The position numbers were made by a program, and so were the translations under genes. DNA of 64,000 bases from Agromyces albus (GTDB lineage: Bacteria; Actinomycetota; Actinomycetes; Actinomycetales; Microbacteriaceae). Positions 41,458 through 50,247 of the stretch are shown piece by piece; the stretch's first letter is position 1; each line of letters opens with the position of its first letter. Location of the stretch: positions 53,634 through 117,633 of the forward strand of contig NZ_SDPN01000010.1 of assembly GCF_004134825.1 (NCBI RefSeq), given 5' to 3'. The notes beneath the pieces were generated by a model, which saw nothing but the letters and a program-made list of their open reading frames with translations, was not told the DNA's origin and searched no databases.

Positions 41458-42789
41458 ATGAGCCGGTCCGCCGCGCCCGCCGCGCCCAACCCGGCGGCCC
41501 GCCGCGTGCAGTCGATCTACTTCACGCTGCTCGTCGGCAACACGCTCGCGGCATCCTTCATCTGGGGCATCAACACGCTGTTCCTCCTCGATGCAGGCCT
41601 CACGAATCTCGAGGCCTTCGCCGCCAACGCCTTCTTCACCGTCGGCATGGTGATCTTCGAGGTGCCCACCGGCGTGGTCGCCGACACCTGGGGCCGGCGC
41701 GTGTCGTACCTGCTCGGCACCGTGACCCTCTCCGTCACGACCTTCCTCTACTACCTGATGTGGGTCGTGTCGGCGCCGTTCTGGGCCTGGGCGGTCGTCT
41801 CGGTGCTGCTCGGACTCGGCTTCACGTTCTTCTCGGGGGCGGTCGAGGCGTGGCTCGTCGACGCGCTGCACGCGACGGGCTACCGCGGCAGCCTCGAGAA
41901 GGTGTTCGGGCGCGGCCAGGCGGCGTCGGGGGCGGCCATGCTCGGCGGCTCGGTGCTCGGCGGCGTGCTCGCGCAGGTGACCGACCTCGGGGTGCCGTTC
42001 CTCGTGCGCGCGGGCATTCTCATCGTGATGTTCATCGTCGCCGCGGTCGTCATGAGAGACCTCGGCTTCACGCCGGCCGGGCGGGCCCACCCGCTGCGGG
42101 CGACGCGCGAGGTGTTCACGGCATCCGTCAGGCACGGGCTCGGCAACCCGCCGGTGCGCTACGTGATGCTCGCGTCGTGCTTCAGCGCCGGCGTCGGCAT
42201 CTACGTGTTCTACGCGCTGCAGCCGTACCTGCTCGAGCTCTGGGGAGACGAGGGCGCCTACTCGATCGCCGGTCTCGCCGCCGCGATCGTCGCCGGCGCG
42301 CAGATCGCAGGCGGATGGCTCGCGCCGAGCGTGCGCCGGTTGTTCCGCAAGCGCACCACGACGATCATCATCGCCACCATCTCGAGCGCGACGATCCTCG
42401 TGGTGCTGGGCCTGAACCGCAGCTTCTGGGTCGCGATCGTGCTGCTCGCACTGTGGGGCCTCGTGTTCGCCGCAGCCGGCCCGGTGCGGCAGGCCTACCT
42501 GAACGACATGATCCCGTCGAGCCAGCGGGCCACGGTGCTCTCGTTCGACTCGCTCCTCGGCAGCGCGGGCGGCGTCGTGATCCAGCCGGTGCTCGGGCGC
42601 TCGGCCGACGTCTACGGCTACCCGGGATCACTCCTGATCGGCGGGCTCATCGACCTCATCGCGGTGCCGTTCCTGATCGCGAGCCGGCGGCAGGGATCGG
42701 CGTCGGATGTCTCGACCGGCGTCGCGTCGGAGCCCGAATCCGATGACGCCGATGCGGCCCCAGGGGCGCCGCCGGCGTCATCCGCCTGA
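41458..42789 (+). CDS. MFS transporter
   Basis: Twelve-helix facilitator, 443 residues. The helix 2-3 loop VVADTWGRRVSYLLG is the MFS signature; the other half has RRLFRKRTTTIIIAT. Gly-rich helices (GAAMLGGSVLGGVLAQ) are typical of drug/H+ antiporters. Start at ATG 41458 after GGGGGAG; another ATG lies 21 bp upstream. The gene is monocistronic. Substrate unknown. Confidence 0.9.
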   Translation: MSRSAAPAAPNPAARRVQSIYFTLLVGNTLAASFIWGINTLFLLDAGLTNLEAFAANAFFTVGMVIFEVPTGVVADTWGRRVSYLLGTVTLSVTTFLYYLMWVVSAPFWAWAVVSVLLGLGFTFFSGAVEAWLVDALHATGYRGSLEKVFGRGQAASGAAMLGGSVLGGVLAQVTDLGVPFLVRAGILIVMFIVAAVVMRDLGFTPAGRAHPLRATREVFTASVRHGLGNPPVRYVMLASCFSAGVGIYVFYALQPYLLELWGDEGAYSIAGLAAAIVAGAQIAGGWLAPSVRRLFRKRTTTIIIATISSATILVVLGLNRSFWVAIVLLALWGLVFAAAGPVRQAYLNDMIPSSQRATVLSFDSLLGSAGGVVIQPVLGRSADVYGYPGSLLIGGLIDLIAVPFLIASRRQGSASDVSTGVASEPESDDADAAPGAPPASSA

Positions 42790-42909
42790 CCGTCGCCGTT
42801 CACGTCCGCGTCACCGTGACACCCCCCGTTCGCGGGTGGACCGTGTAACATGACCGGACACGCCGGAAGGCCGAGGGGCCGAGCGGTGCGGGCGATCTGG
42901 GGGTGCGCG

Positions 42910-43581
42910 GTGCGAAAGGTCATGCTGGCGAGCGTCGCCGCGATGGCCCTGCTCATCGGCGCGGTGTTCATGGGCGTCGCTGCAGCCACGACGGGCGCGC
43001 CGATCAGTGAAGACGCCCGCTACGTGCAGCCGGCTCCCGTGGCGACCGACCGATTCGGCGTCGTCGAGGGCCCTGACGGCGAGGTCGCTCCCGACCCGGC
43101 TGCGCCCGTCGACGAGGCGGACTCCGACGACGCTGCACCGCCGAGCCCCGAGCCGACGCCGGCTCCCGAGCCGACTCCGACGCCGACGCCGACGCCCACT
43201 CCGACTCCGACTCCCACTCCGACCCCGACGCCCACTCCCACGCCGACCCCGACCCCGACGCCCGATCTCGACGGCACTCCCGATCCCGGCGCCGCCCCCG
43301 AGGCGACCCCGTCCGCGGCCGAGCAGGAGGCATGGCGCGCGTTCCAGCAGCTCGTGCGCGACTGCATGGCCGGCGCCGGCCAGGGCTATGTCATGTGGGA
43401 ATGGTGGAACACGGACCATTCGACCGGCACCCACCCCGGCATGCCCACCGGCCTCACCGAGGCCCAGGCCGCAGCGTGGGAGCTCGCGCTCGACGGCGAC
43501 ACCGGAACGGGCGACGACTACCGCTGGGAAGACGCCGGCTGCTGGGGCTACGCCGTGCACGTTTCGGCCGGCCCGAGCTGA
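42910..43581 (+). CDS. Exported protein with long Pro-Thr linker
   Basis: 223 residues from a GTG at 42910 (a start at 42850 would add 20 residues). A signal anchor ([21 protein letters not shown]) is followed by an acidic segment, a Thr-Pro repeat of roughly 20 units (DNA 43150-43262), and a C-terminal domain of about 90 residues with two Cys residues and Trp-rich motifs ([18 protein letters not shown]). The Thr-Pro stretch is a likely cell-wall-spanning linker. The C-terminal domain is not recognised; the Cys pair suggests an extracellular fold. Confidence 0.8.
   Translation: MRKVMLASVAAMALLIGAVFMGVAAATTGAPISEDARYVQPAPVATDRFGVVEGPDGEVAPDPAAPVDEADSDDAAPPSPEPTPAPEPTPTPTPTPTPTPTPTPTPTPTPTPTPTPTPDLDGTPDPGAAPEATPSAAEQEAWRAFQQLVRDCMAGAGQGYVMWEWWNTDHSTGTHPGMPTGLTEAQAAAWELALDGDTGTGDDYRWEDAGCWGYAVHVSAGPS
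43150..43262. repeat. Degenerate 6-bp tandem repeat coding for Thr-Pro
   Basis: Runs of CCGAC(G/T/C) and CCCACT hexamers encode the Thr-Pro linker. Units vary in the third codon position. Confidence 0.85.
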
Positions 43582-43603
43582 GCCGTCGCGACGAGCGCCC
43601 GGG

Positions 43604-44275
43604 TCAGGCGGTGAGCTCCGTCACGGTTCCGTTGAGCGTCGCGGCATCCGCTTGCCAGAGGTCGACGACGGAGGTCGCGAGCCGGTCTTCGAGCCCCGCG
43701 AGCGCGCGCACGCGGAACGTGACCGCCGCGGCCGTCGCGCCGGCCCCCTCCCCGGCCGTGGTGAAGCCGTGGGCGAGCGACCGCATCCACGACTCGCTCG
43801 CGGCCTTGACGGCGGCGTAGTTCGCCCCGCCCGCGGTGGGAGCGGCGACCGTCGTCGAGGAGACGATCGCGATGCGACCGGCGTGGGAGGCGAGCAGGTC
43901 GTCCCAGAATGCCCGGCTCACGTGCCGCAGCGCGGTGAACGAGCGCTCGAGGAATCGGTAGTCCTCGTCGCTCTGGCCCGGGATGCCACCGCCGCCGCGC
44001 CAGCCGCCGACGAGGTGGATGATGCCGTCGATGTCGCCCACCCTGGCGTGCACGCGCATCGCGAGCTCGAGCACGTCGTCGCCGTCGGTGAGATCGGCGT
44101 GCTCGCCGATGGCGCCGGGCAGCTCGTCTTCGAGGGCGCCGAGGCGGCCGTCATCGCTGCCGACCGCGACCACTCGCGCGCCCGCGCCGAGGAGCGCGCG
44201 AACGACGATGCGGCCCGACGCGCCGGTCGCGCCGGTGACGAGCACCGTGCGACCGGCCACGCCCACGTCAGTCAT
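43604..44275 (-). CDS. SDR family NAD(P)-dependent oxidoreductase
   Basis: Short-chain dehydrogenase of 223 residues. Cofactor motif VLVTGATGASGRIV (TGxxGxxG-like), IHLVGGWRGG in place of NNAG, and the catalytic Ser-Tyr-Lys: SSTTVAAP then NYAAVKAA. The start overlaps the stop of the DUF6421 gene by 8 bp, so it is second in a two-gene operon. The substrate is unknown, but a joint pathway with the DUF6421 protein is implied. Confidence 0.9.
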   Translation of the reverse strand: MTDVGVAGRTVLVTGATGASGRIVVRALLGAGARVVAVGSDDGRLGALEDELPGAIGEHADLTDGDDVLELAMRVHARVGDIDGIIHLVGGWRGGGGIPGQSDEDYRFLERSFTALRHVSRAFWDDLLASHAGRIAIVSSTTVAAPTAGGANYAAVKAASESWMRSLAHGFTTAGEGAGATAAAVTFRVRALAGLEDRLATSVVDLWQADAATLNGTVTELTA

Positions 44276-45728
44276 CGGCTCGCGATCCCGTGATGCCGAC
44301 GGTCGACTCGATGACCGGCTTCATCTTCTTGTCGAGCGCCTCGTAGAACATCGAGAGCGGGAACTCGTCGTCCATCACGAGGTCGGTGTAGCCCTTCGGC
44401 GGACCGGCGAGCACCTCGCGGGGCAGGCCGGAGGCCCACACCGACGCCGGATTCGGCGTGAGCACGCTGCGCACGAGTTCGTACGCCGCGAGCCAGTGCG
44501 CCGTCTTCGGGCGGTCGATCGATTTCCAGTACAGCTCGTCGATCGCGTCACCGAGCGCCACGACGGCGTCGGGCACGGCGTCCCAGTCGAAGCTCAGCGA
44601 GACATCCGTCCACTCGAGCACGCCCTTCTGGTGCAGCCACGCGAAGAGCAGCTGCCCGCCGAGTCCGTCGTAATTGCGCACGCGCGAGCCCGTGATCGCG
44701 AACCGGAAGATCCGGTCGAAGATCACGGCGTACTGCACGAGGGTCGCGTGCTCGAGCATCTCGCCCTCGAGCGCGCTGAGTGTCTCGCCCGCGGCGGCGC
44801 GGGCGCGCAGGGCCCGGGTGATCTTCACCGATTCGCGGAACGCGGTGAGGTCGCACCGCAGCTCTTCAAGCGAGTAGAGGAAGAACGGCATGCGCTGCTT
44901 GATCATGAACGGGTCGAACGGCAGGTCGCCACGCATGTGCGTGCGGTCGTGGATGATGTCCCACATCACGAACGTGCGCTCGGCGAGCTCCTGGTCGTCG
45001 AGCAGGCGCGCAGCGTCGTCGGGAACGTCGAGCTTCGTGATCTCGGATGCCGCGCGCACGACGGTACGGTACCGCGCGGCCTCGCGATCCTGGAAGATCG
45101 CCCCCCACGTGAACGCGGGAATCTCGCGCATCGCGACGGTCTCGGGGAAGAGCACCGCCGAGTTGGTGTCGTATCCCGGCGTGAAGTCCACGAAGCGCAG
45201 GCTCACGAACAGCTTGTTCGAGTAGTCGCCCGCCTCGAGCGCGGCGATGAACTCGGGCCAGATCGTCTCGACCACGAGCGCCTCGACGTGCCGGTCGGTC
45301 GACCCGTTCTGCGTGTACATGGGGAAGACCACGAGATGACGGATGCCGTCGATGCGATGCCGTTGCGGCTGGAACTCCTGGAGCGAGTCGAGGAAGTCGG
45401 GCACGCCGAGGCCCCCGGCCTGCCAGCGCCGGAAGTCCTGCACGGATGCCGCGAGGTACGCCGCCTCGTGCGGGAACCGCGGCGCGAGCGCCTCGATCGA
45501 CTCGACGATGGCGTCGACGAGGTCGGATGCCGCGGACCGGTCGCCCTCGTCGGGAACCGAGCCGTCTTTCGCCTGCAGCGGCTGCAGTGCGGTCGCCGAC
45601 TCCTTGAGGCGGAGCCATGCCGGGTCGTGCTCGACGCCGTCGGCGAGGGCGAGCTGCGTCGCCGTGATCTTCTCTTCGAGAACCTCGGGTTCGCCGATGA
45701 TGGCGTCGACACTGGTGGTGCTCGACAT
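44268..45728 (-). CDS. DUF6421 family protein
   Basis: Cytoplasmic protein of 486 residues without signal or membrane segments. It fits the actinobacterial DUF6421 family by length and by motifs such as HIVVFPMYTQNGS-like HLVVFPMYTQNGSTDRHVE and FVMWDIIHDRTHMRGDLPFD. The HDRTH sequence with surrounding acidic residues looks like a metal site (inference). ATG at 45728 follows GGAGG. It is translationally coupled to an SDR gene downstream. No function is known; the pairing suggests an enzyme acting on a carbonyl or alcohol intermediate. Confidence 0.82.
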   Translation of the reverse strand: MSSTTSVDAIIGEPEVLEEKITATQLALADGVEHDPAWLRLKESATALQPLQAKDGSVPDEGDRSAASDLVDAIVESIEALAPRFPHEAAYLAASVQDFRRWQAGGLGVPDFLDSLQEFQPQRHRIDGIRHLVVFPMYTQNGSTDRHVEALVVETIWPEFIAALEAGDYSNKLFVSLRFVDFTPGYDTNSAVLFPETVAMREIPAFTWGAIFQDREAARYRTVVRAASEITKLDVPDDAARLLDDQELAERTFVMWDIIHDRTHMRGDLPFDPFMIKQRMPFFLYSLEELRCDLTAFRESVKITRALRARAAAGETLSALEGEMLEHATLVQYAVIFDRIFRFAITGSRVRNYDGLGGQLLFAWLHQKGVLEWTDVSLSFDWDAVPDAVVALGDAIDELYWKSIDRPKTAHWLAAYELVRSVLTPNPASVWASGLPREVLAGPPKGYTDLVMDDEFPLSMFYEALDKKMKPVIESTVGITGSRADD

Positions 45729-46076
45729 GTGAACCTCCGTTCCCGGTTGCGTGCCCGCGCGTGCGGCGCGATGCGTGGGTGATGCGGCCGATCGGCCCTG
45801 CATCAAGGCTAGGTGCAAGCTTCCCGCGATGTGTTGCGGCTCGGTGCAGCCTTCTTGCGCGCACGCAGGCTTTCGCGGCGGACTTCGCCGCTCCGCGCAA
45901 CGCCCGCGCCGCGCGAGGGCTCTCAGGGTGCGGAGGCTCCGTTCGGAGTGGTCGCGCGGCATCGACACTGAGAAATCCTCAGGAAGATTCCGAGGTCAAG
46001 GGCCGGGACTCCCCGGATTCCGCGTGCCCTCGGCGCGCATACCTTCAGGGCATCCCCACTCGAAAGGAATGGAACC
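45729..46076. other. 348-bp gene-free divergent region
   Basis: Separates the DUF6421 gene (reverse) from the repeat lipoprotein gene (forward). A TAGCCT-like -10 box for the reverse gene is at about 45812. A small inverted repeat CTGAG-AAATC-CTCAG lies at about 45969-45983 on the lipoprotein side. No convincing ORF, tRNA or terminator was seen. Confidence 0.5.
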
Positions 46077-46691
46077 ATGAACACAAGGAAAGCGGCACCG
46101 GTGCTCCTCATCGGGTCGCTCGCAGTACTCCTGAGCGGTTGCGCTGGTGCGGCCGTGGAGCGCCAGGTGAACGACAACCTCAAGCCGTTGGAGAACGCCG
46201 CGGCCATGGGTCTCGCACGTGGCCACGTCATCGAGAAGGACGACTTCTCATCGCAGCCGTTCAGCGCCGAGGTCATCCGTGAGCTGAAGGGCAGCGCGCC
46301 GACCACGGTCGAGCAGCCGTTCAGCGCCGAGGCGATCCGTGAGCTGAAGGGCAGCGCACCGACCACGGTCGAGCAGCCGTTCAGCGCCGAGGTGTGGCGT
46401 GAGCTGAAGGGCAGCGCACCGACCACGGTCGAGCAGCCGTTCAGCGACGCAGCGAGGCGCGAGCTGAAGGGAAACGCACCGGTCGCCGAGAGTGCTGCCG
46501 ACACGCAGGGCAGGCGTCTCACCGCGTACGCGGAGGCATACGCAGCTGCCGGCGTGACCGCTGCAGAGATGCAGGGCGCGCGGCTCAGCGAATACGCCGA
46601 GGCACGCAGCGATGCGGAGAAGCGCGAATTGAAGGGCAGCGCGCCGATCGAGGTGAACGACTACCTGTCGCCACTCGGAGGCCCGCGCTGA
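46077..46691 (+). CDS. Lipoprotein with 20-residue tandem repeats
   Basis: Exported lipoprotein of 204 residues: signal peptide with lipobox LLSGC (Cys22). Residues about 60-139 consist of four tandem 20-residue units of the type QPFSAEVIRELKGSAPTTVE (60 bp each), and a RELKGSAP remnant recurs near the C-terminus. A second, shorter repeat pair (GRRLTAYAEAYA / GARLSEYAEARS) lies between. Ribosome binding site AAAGGA 8 nt upstream. No known domain; amphipathic ELK-rich units suggest helix or binding repeats on the cell surface (inference). Confidence 0.8.
   Translation: MNTRKAAPVLLIGSLAVLLSGCAGAAVERQVNDNLKPLENAAAMGLARGHVIEKDDFSSQPFSAEVIRELKGSAPTTVEQPFSAEAIRELKGSAPTTVEQPFSAEVWRELKGSAPTTVEQPFSDAARRELKGNAPVAESAADTQGRRLTAYAEAYAAAGVTAAEMQGARLSEYAEARSDAEKRELKGSAPIEVNDYLSPLGGPR
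46254..46493 (+). repeat. Four 60-bp tandem repeats
   Basis: Units begin at 46254, 46314, 46374 and 46434. The first three are nearly identical; the fourth is diverged in its second half. They keep the reading frame of the lipoprotein gene. Confidence 0.92.
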
Positions 46692-46781
46692 CCGGCGACC
46701 GGGAATCTCCGACCCCCTGACGGGCGCGGCGTGTCGATCATGACACCGCGCCCGTCCGGCTGCCCGGGTATCGTGCGGACC

Positions 46782-47537
46782 ATGGACCTCTCCACGGACG
46801 TCACCGCCGAAGCGGTGGTGGCCGTGCTCGCGGAGCATGCCTCCGCCGACCGTGCGGCGGTGGCCGTGCGCTTCTTCAAGACGGGGCCCGGCCAGTACGG
46901 CGAGGGAGATCGATTCATCGGAGTGAGCGTGCCCGCGACCCGATCGGTCGTCGCACGCTTCCCCGGGCTTCCGCCCGTCGAAGCGGGAAAGCTGCTCGAG
47001 AGCCCCGTGCACGAGCACCGGCTCGCCGCGCTCCTTGTGATGGTGCGGCAGTTCCGGGTCGCGAGGCGGCCCCGAACCCGCGACGACGACGCGCGGCGTG
47101 CGCTGCACGAGGCGTACCTCGCCGCGGTGCGCGCCGGGCGCGTGAACAACTGGGATCTCGTCGATTCCTCGGCCGAGGTACTCGTGGGCGAGTTCCTGCG
47201 GGCGGCGGGGCGCGGCGAGGATTCGCTGCTCGACGAGCTCGCGGCATCCGACTCGCTCTGGGAGCGCCGGGTGGCGGTGCTGGCGACGTTCGCCTTCATC
47301 AGGGCCGGCGACGGCGTGCCGATCCTGCGGCTCGCGCCGCGGCTGCTCGGCGACCGCGAAGACCTCATGCACAAGGCGGTGGGATGGATGCTGCGCGAGC
47401 TCGGCAAGCGCGTCGATCGCGACCTGCTCCGCGGGTTCCTCGACGAGCACGCCCCGCGGATGCCCCGCACGATGCTCTCCTACGCGACCGAGCACCTCTC
47501 ACCCGACGAGCGAGCGGCGTATCGCGCACAGCGCTGA
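46782..47537 (+). CDS. AlkD-like DNA alkylation repair protein
   Basis: HEAT-like-repeat DNA glycosylase, 251 residues. RFFKTGPGQYGEGDRFIGVSVPATR matches the AlkD/AlkC-superfamily start; NNWDLVDSSAEVLVGEFL holds the conserved catalytic-site W-D-x-D/S region, and LMHKAVGWMLRELGKRV is the final repeat. It excises N3/N7-alkylated purines in characterised relatives. TATCGT at 46769-46774 ends 7 nt before the ATG, with no ribosome binding site: leaderless. Confidence 0.92.
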   Translation: MDLSTDVTAEAVVAVLAEHASADRAAVAVRFFKTGPGQYGEGDRFIGVSVPATRSVVARFPGLPPVEAGKLLESPVHEHRLAALLVMVRQFRVARRPRTRDDDARRALHEAYLAAVRAGRVNNWDLVDSSAEVLVGEFLRAAGRGEDSLLDELAASDSLWERRVAVLATFAFIRAGDGVPILRLAPRLLGDREDLMHKAVGWMLRELGKRVDRDLLRGFLDEHAPRMPRTMLSYATEHLSPDERAAYRAQR

Positions 47538-47571
47538 CGGCACCGCGTCGGCACATGGGCACCGCTTTCCA

Positions 47572-47601
47572 TTGACAGCGGGTCGGGAGCGCTGCCAGTA
47601 T
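47572..47601 (+). promoter_or_regulatory. Promoter of DUF4190 gene
   Basis: TTGACA (47572-47577) and CAGTAT (47596-47601) with an 18-bp spacer. The start codon follows after a leader with AAGGAA as ribosome binding site. Confidence 0.6.
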
Positions 47602-47645
47602 GCCGTTCGGCAGTTCGCCGATCTCAAACACAGCAAGGAACCCTC

Positions 47646-47933
47646 ATGACTACTCCCGCGCCCGCTCCCGTCCCCGCTCAGTCGGCGCCCGCCGAGAAGT
47701 GGAATGTCCTCTCGATCGTCGCCTTCGTGCTCTCGCTCGTCGGCGGCGGCGTCATCGCGATCGTGCTCGGCTTCATCGGCCTCAACCAGGTGAAGAAGAC
47801 CGGTGAACGTGGTCGTGGCCTCGCGCTCGCTGCGGTCATCATCGGGTTCGTCGGGCTCGTTATCACCATCATCTGGGTGATCGCGGCCGTCGCGCTCGTT
47901 GCGGCGAACCCCGGGCTCACGACGACGTACTAG
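47646..47933 (+). CDS. DUF4190 small membrane protein
   Basis: 95 residues. An Ala/Pro-rich N-terminus precedes two hydrophobic segments joined by the DUF4190 hallmark GLNQVKKTGERGRGLALAAVI, which fits a hairpin in the membrane. Common in actinobacteria, function unknown. It has its own promoter (TTGACA-18-CAGTAT) and ribosome binding site AAGGAA, and a strong terminator follows, so it is monocistronic. Confidence 0.9.
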   Translation: MTTPAPAPVPAQSAPAEKWNVLSIVAFVLSLVGGGVIAIVLGFIGLNQVKKTGERGRGLALAAVIIGFVGLVITIIWVIAAVALVAANPGLTTTY

Positions 47934-47984
47934 GCCCCTGCCTCCCGAGGTTCCAGGGAGGCTTCACCGAGGTCTTCACGCACA

Positions 47985-48021
47985 CGGAGTCCCCGACCGG
48001 CCGAGCCGGACGGGGACTCCG
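47985..48021 (+). terminator. Rho-independent-like terminator after DUF4190 gene
   Basis: 11-bp perfect stem CGGAGTCCCCG (47985-47995 with 48011-48021), then an A/A mismatch and an inner 5-bp stem CCGGC/GCCGG with a CGA loop; TTCGCATTCGT follows. Confidence 0.8.
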
Positions 48022-48058
48022 TTCGCATTCGTCCTGTCGTGAGCGGCCACGCCACGCC

Positions 48059-48532
48059 ATGATGTGGAGCATGGAATCCCCGGTGGCGAAGCCAGACCGA
48101 ACCCTCATCGTGATCCTCGGCGTCATCGGCGCGCTGGTGATCGTGGCGCTCATCGTCGTGTTCACGACCGGTGAGCCCGAACTCCTCGACGAATCCACGC
48201 CCGAAGGCGTCGTTCAGCGATACTCGGCCGCGGTGATCGACGGCGATGAGGCGGCGGCCATGGAATACCTGGTTCCCGAGCTCGCCGACTCCTGCGAGCG
48301 CACGGCGATCGGCCCGGTCGACGGCATGCGGGTCACCCTCGTCTCCACCACGGAACGCGACGACTCGGCCGACGTGAACGTGCTCATGGTCACGTCGTAC
48401 GACGGCGGCCCGTTCGGATCGTCGGAGTACGAGGAGGAGGCCGTGTTCGACCTCGTCGCGGCCGACGGAGGCTGGCTCATCGAGTCGGCCCCGTGGTCGC
48501 TCGCAATCTGCGCTCCGAAGATGGTGCAGTGA
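48059..48532 (+). CDS. Membrane-anchored protein of unknown function
   Basis: 157 residues with one membrane segment (about 18-39) and an extracytoplasmic domain of about 115 residues resembling NTF2-like/DUF4878-type folds (ESTPEGVVQRYSAAVIDGDEAAAMEYL). Two cysteines are present. Start could also be the ATG at 48071. The stop overlaps the start of the next gene (TGATG), so the two proteins are co-translated and may form a membrane complex. Function unknown. Confidence 0.8.
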   Translation: MMWSMESPVAKPDRTLIVILGVIGALVIVALIVVFTTGEPELLDESTPEGVVQRYSAAVIDGDEAAAMEYLVPELADSCERTAIGPVDGMRVTLVSTTERDDSADVNVLMVTSYDGGPFGSSEYEEEAVFDLVAADGGWLIESAPWSLAICAPKMVQ

Positions 48533-50196
48533 TGACCGCCACGACACTCCCAGCGGCCCCCGGCCCAGGCCCGGGACCGAGCCCCGTCACAGGATCGGCG
48601 CAGCGCACCGTGCGCCGCCTCATCGTCTACTCGCTTCTCTTCGTACTGGTCACGATCGCCGCCATCGGCCTGAGCGGCCTCGTCGGGCGGCTGCTCGAGA
48701 CCGGCACTCCGCTCGCCGCCGGCGGCAACGCGGGCCTCGCGCTGTCGCTCGCCTTCACGCTCATCGGCGGGCCGCTCGCGGCGCTGCTCTGGTGGGTGGT
48801 GTGGCGCCGGCTCACGGATGACTCGGAGCGGTCGTCGCTGGCGTGGGGCCTCTACCTCGCCCTCATGTACACGGTCTCGCTCATCGTGGCGACCTCGGCG
48901 CTCGTGGGCACGTTGTCGTCGCTCGTGAGCGACGGGTGGCGTCCGGGAGACTTCTCCACCGGCGTGGTGTGGGCACTCGTGTGGGCCTGGCACCGCTGGA
49001 TGTGGCGGCATCCGGCCAAGGGCCCGATCAGGCTGGCCACGGTGCCTGCCGTCGCGGCCTCGGTGTACGGCCTCATCATCGGCATCGGTGGCGGCGTGAC
49101 CGCGCTCGGTTCGCTCTTCGACACGGCGATTCGGCGAGCCTCCGAGCAGGTGTTCGCCGGCACCACGTGGTGGCAGGCGCCGCTCGAGTCGCTCATCTGG
49201 GCGGTGGCCGGCGGGGCGATCTGGGCGTGGCACTGGTTCCGCGACGATGCCAGGCGACTCGACGCCGGCCTCGCCCGAGTGGCGCTCGTCGTCGTCGGCG
49301 TGCTGTGGGCGGGCTTCGTGATGCTCGCCGGACTCGGCACCGTGCTCTTCGTGCTGCTGCGGCTCGCATTCGACTCGAGTGACCCGGCGAGCGAGATCCT
49401 CCGCCCACTGGGAATGGCGCTCGCCGCGGCATCCGTCGGTGCTCTCGTGTGGGTCTATCATCGCGGCGTCGTGGCCAGGCACTCGGCGGGCACTCGTCGT
49501 GCCGGCGCGCTCGTCATGTCGGGCCTCGGCCTCGTGGCGGCCGCGTCGGGAATCGGCGTTGTCATCAACGCGACGCTCGCCGCGCTCGTCAGCCCCATCG
49601 CGGCATCCGACACCCGCTCGCTCCTCCTCGGCGGCATCAGCGCGCTCGTCGTCGGCGGGCCGGTCTGGTGGCTCAACTGGAAGCCAGCTCGGCGAGTCGA
49701 AGCCACGGAGGCCGGCTCGACCGGACGCCGGGTGTACCTGATCGCCGTGTTCGGCATCAGTGCCATCGTGGCGCTCATCACCGTGCTCGTGGTCGGCTAC
49801 CTGCTGTTCGAGTTCGGGCTCGATCCCACGACGACGGCCAGCCTCGTCGACAAGGTGCGCGCGCCGTTCGGGCTCCTCGTCGCCACCGGGCTCGTGTTCG
49901 GCTACCACTTCGCGCTCTGGCGCCGCGACCGCTCGGTGATCGCCGCCGAGGGCCTTGCCCCTGCGCGACGGATCGGGCGAGTCATCCTCGTGACCTCCGG
50001 CGACGCCGTCGCACTCGAGCAGGCGATAACGGATGCCACGGGCGCGTCGGTCACGGTCTGGCGCTCTCTCGACGAGCCGGGTGTCGGTCCGGATGCCGCG
50101 GCGCTCGCCGGTGCGCTCGAGGGCGTCACCGGGAAGCGCGTGCTCATGCTCGCCGGCCCGGGGAATCGCGTCGAGGTCGTGCGGCTCGCGGACTGA
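48532..50196 (+). CDS. Polytopic membrane protein, DUF5671-like
   Basis: 554 residues with about twelve hydrophobic segments arranged as repeated modules of four helices (VYSLLFVLVTIAAIGLSGL, GLYLALMYTVSLIVATSAL, VYLIAVFGISAIVALITVL). Each module has an R/W-rich loop (HRWMWRHPA, HWFRDDARR, HRGVVARH, NWKPARRVE), a pattern I associate with DUF5671 repeats. A soluble C-terminal domain of about 95 residues (IGRVILVTSGDAVALEQAITDATGASVTVW) ends the protein. Coupled to the preceding gene by a TGATG overlap. Function unknown. Confidence 0.78.
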   Translation: MTATTLPAAPGPGPGPSPVTGSAQRTVRRLIVYSLLFVLVTIAAIGLSGLVGRLLETGTPLAAGGNAGLALSLAFTLIGGPLAALLWWVVWRRLTDDSERSSLAWGLYLALMYTVSLIVATSALVGTLSSLVSDGWRPGDFSTGVVWALVWAWHRWMWRHPAKGPIRLATVPAVAASVYGLIIGIGGGVTALGSLFDTAIRRASEQVFAGTTWWQAPLESLIWAVAGGAIWAWHWFRDDARRLDAGLARVALVVVGVLWAGFVMLAGLGTVLFVLLRLAFDSSDPASEILRPLGMALAAASVGALVWVYHRGVVARHSAGTRRAGALVMSGLGLVAAASGIGVVINATLAALVSPIAASDTRSLLLGGISALVVGGPVWWLNWKPARRVEATEAGSTGRRVYLIAVFGISAIVALITVLVVGYLLFEFGLDPTTTASLVDKVRAPFGLLVATGLVFGYHFALWRRDRSVIAAEGLAPARRIGRVILVTSGDAVALEQAITDATGASVTVWRSLDEPGVGPDAAALAGALEGVTGKRVLMLAGPGNRVEVVRLAD

Positions 50197-50247
50197 GCCA
50201 ACAGCAGACCGGCAGGAATACACTGCAGGTGATGTGGGGAGCCTGAG

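Noticed and set aside
43150..43262. Tandem repeats that might suggest a CRISPR array
   Set aside because: Units are degenerate hexamers coding for Thr-Pro, with no spacer structure.
45729..46076. Possible small RNA or small gene in the 348-bp gap
   Set aside because: Only a short 5-bp inverted repeat and weak promoter-like boxes are visible; no terminator or conserved fold can be argued from one sequence.
46254..46493. 60-bp repeats as CRISPR or satellite
   Set aside because: They are contiguous, keep the reading frame and encode a 20-residue protein unit after a lipobox.
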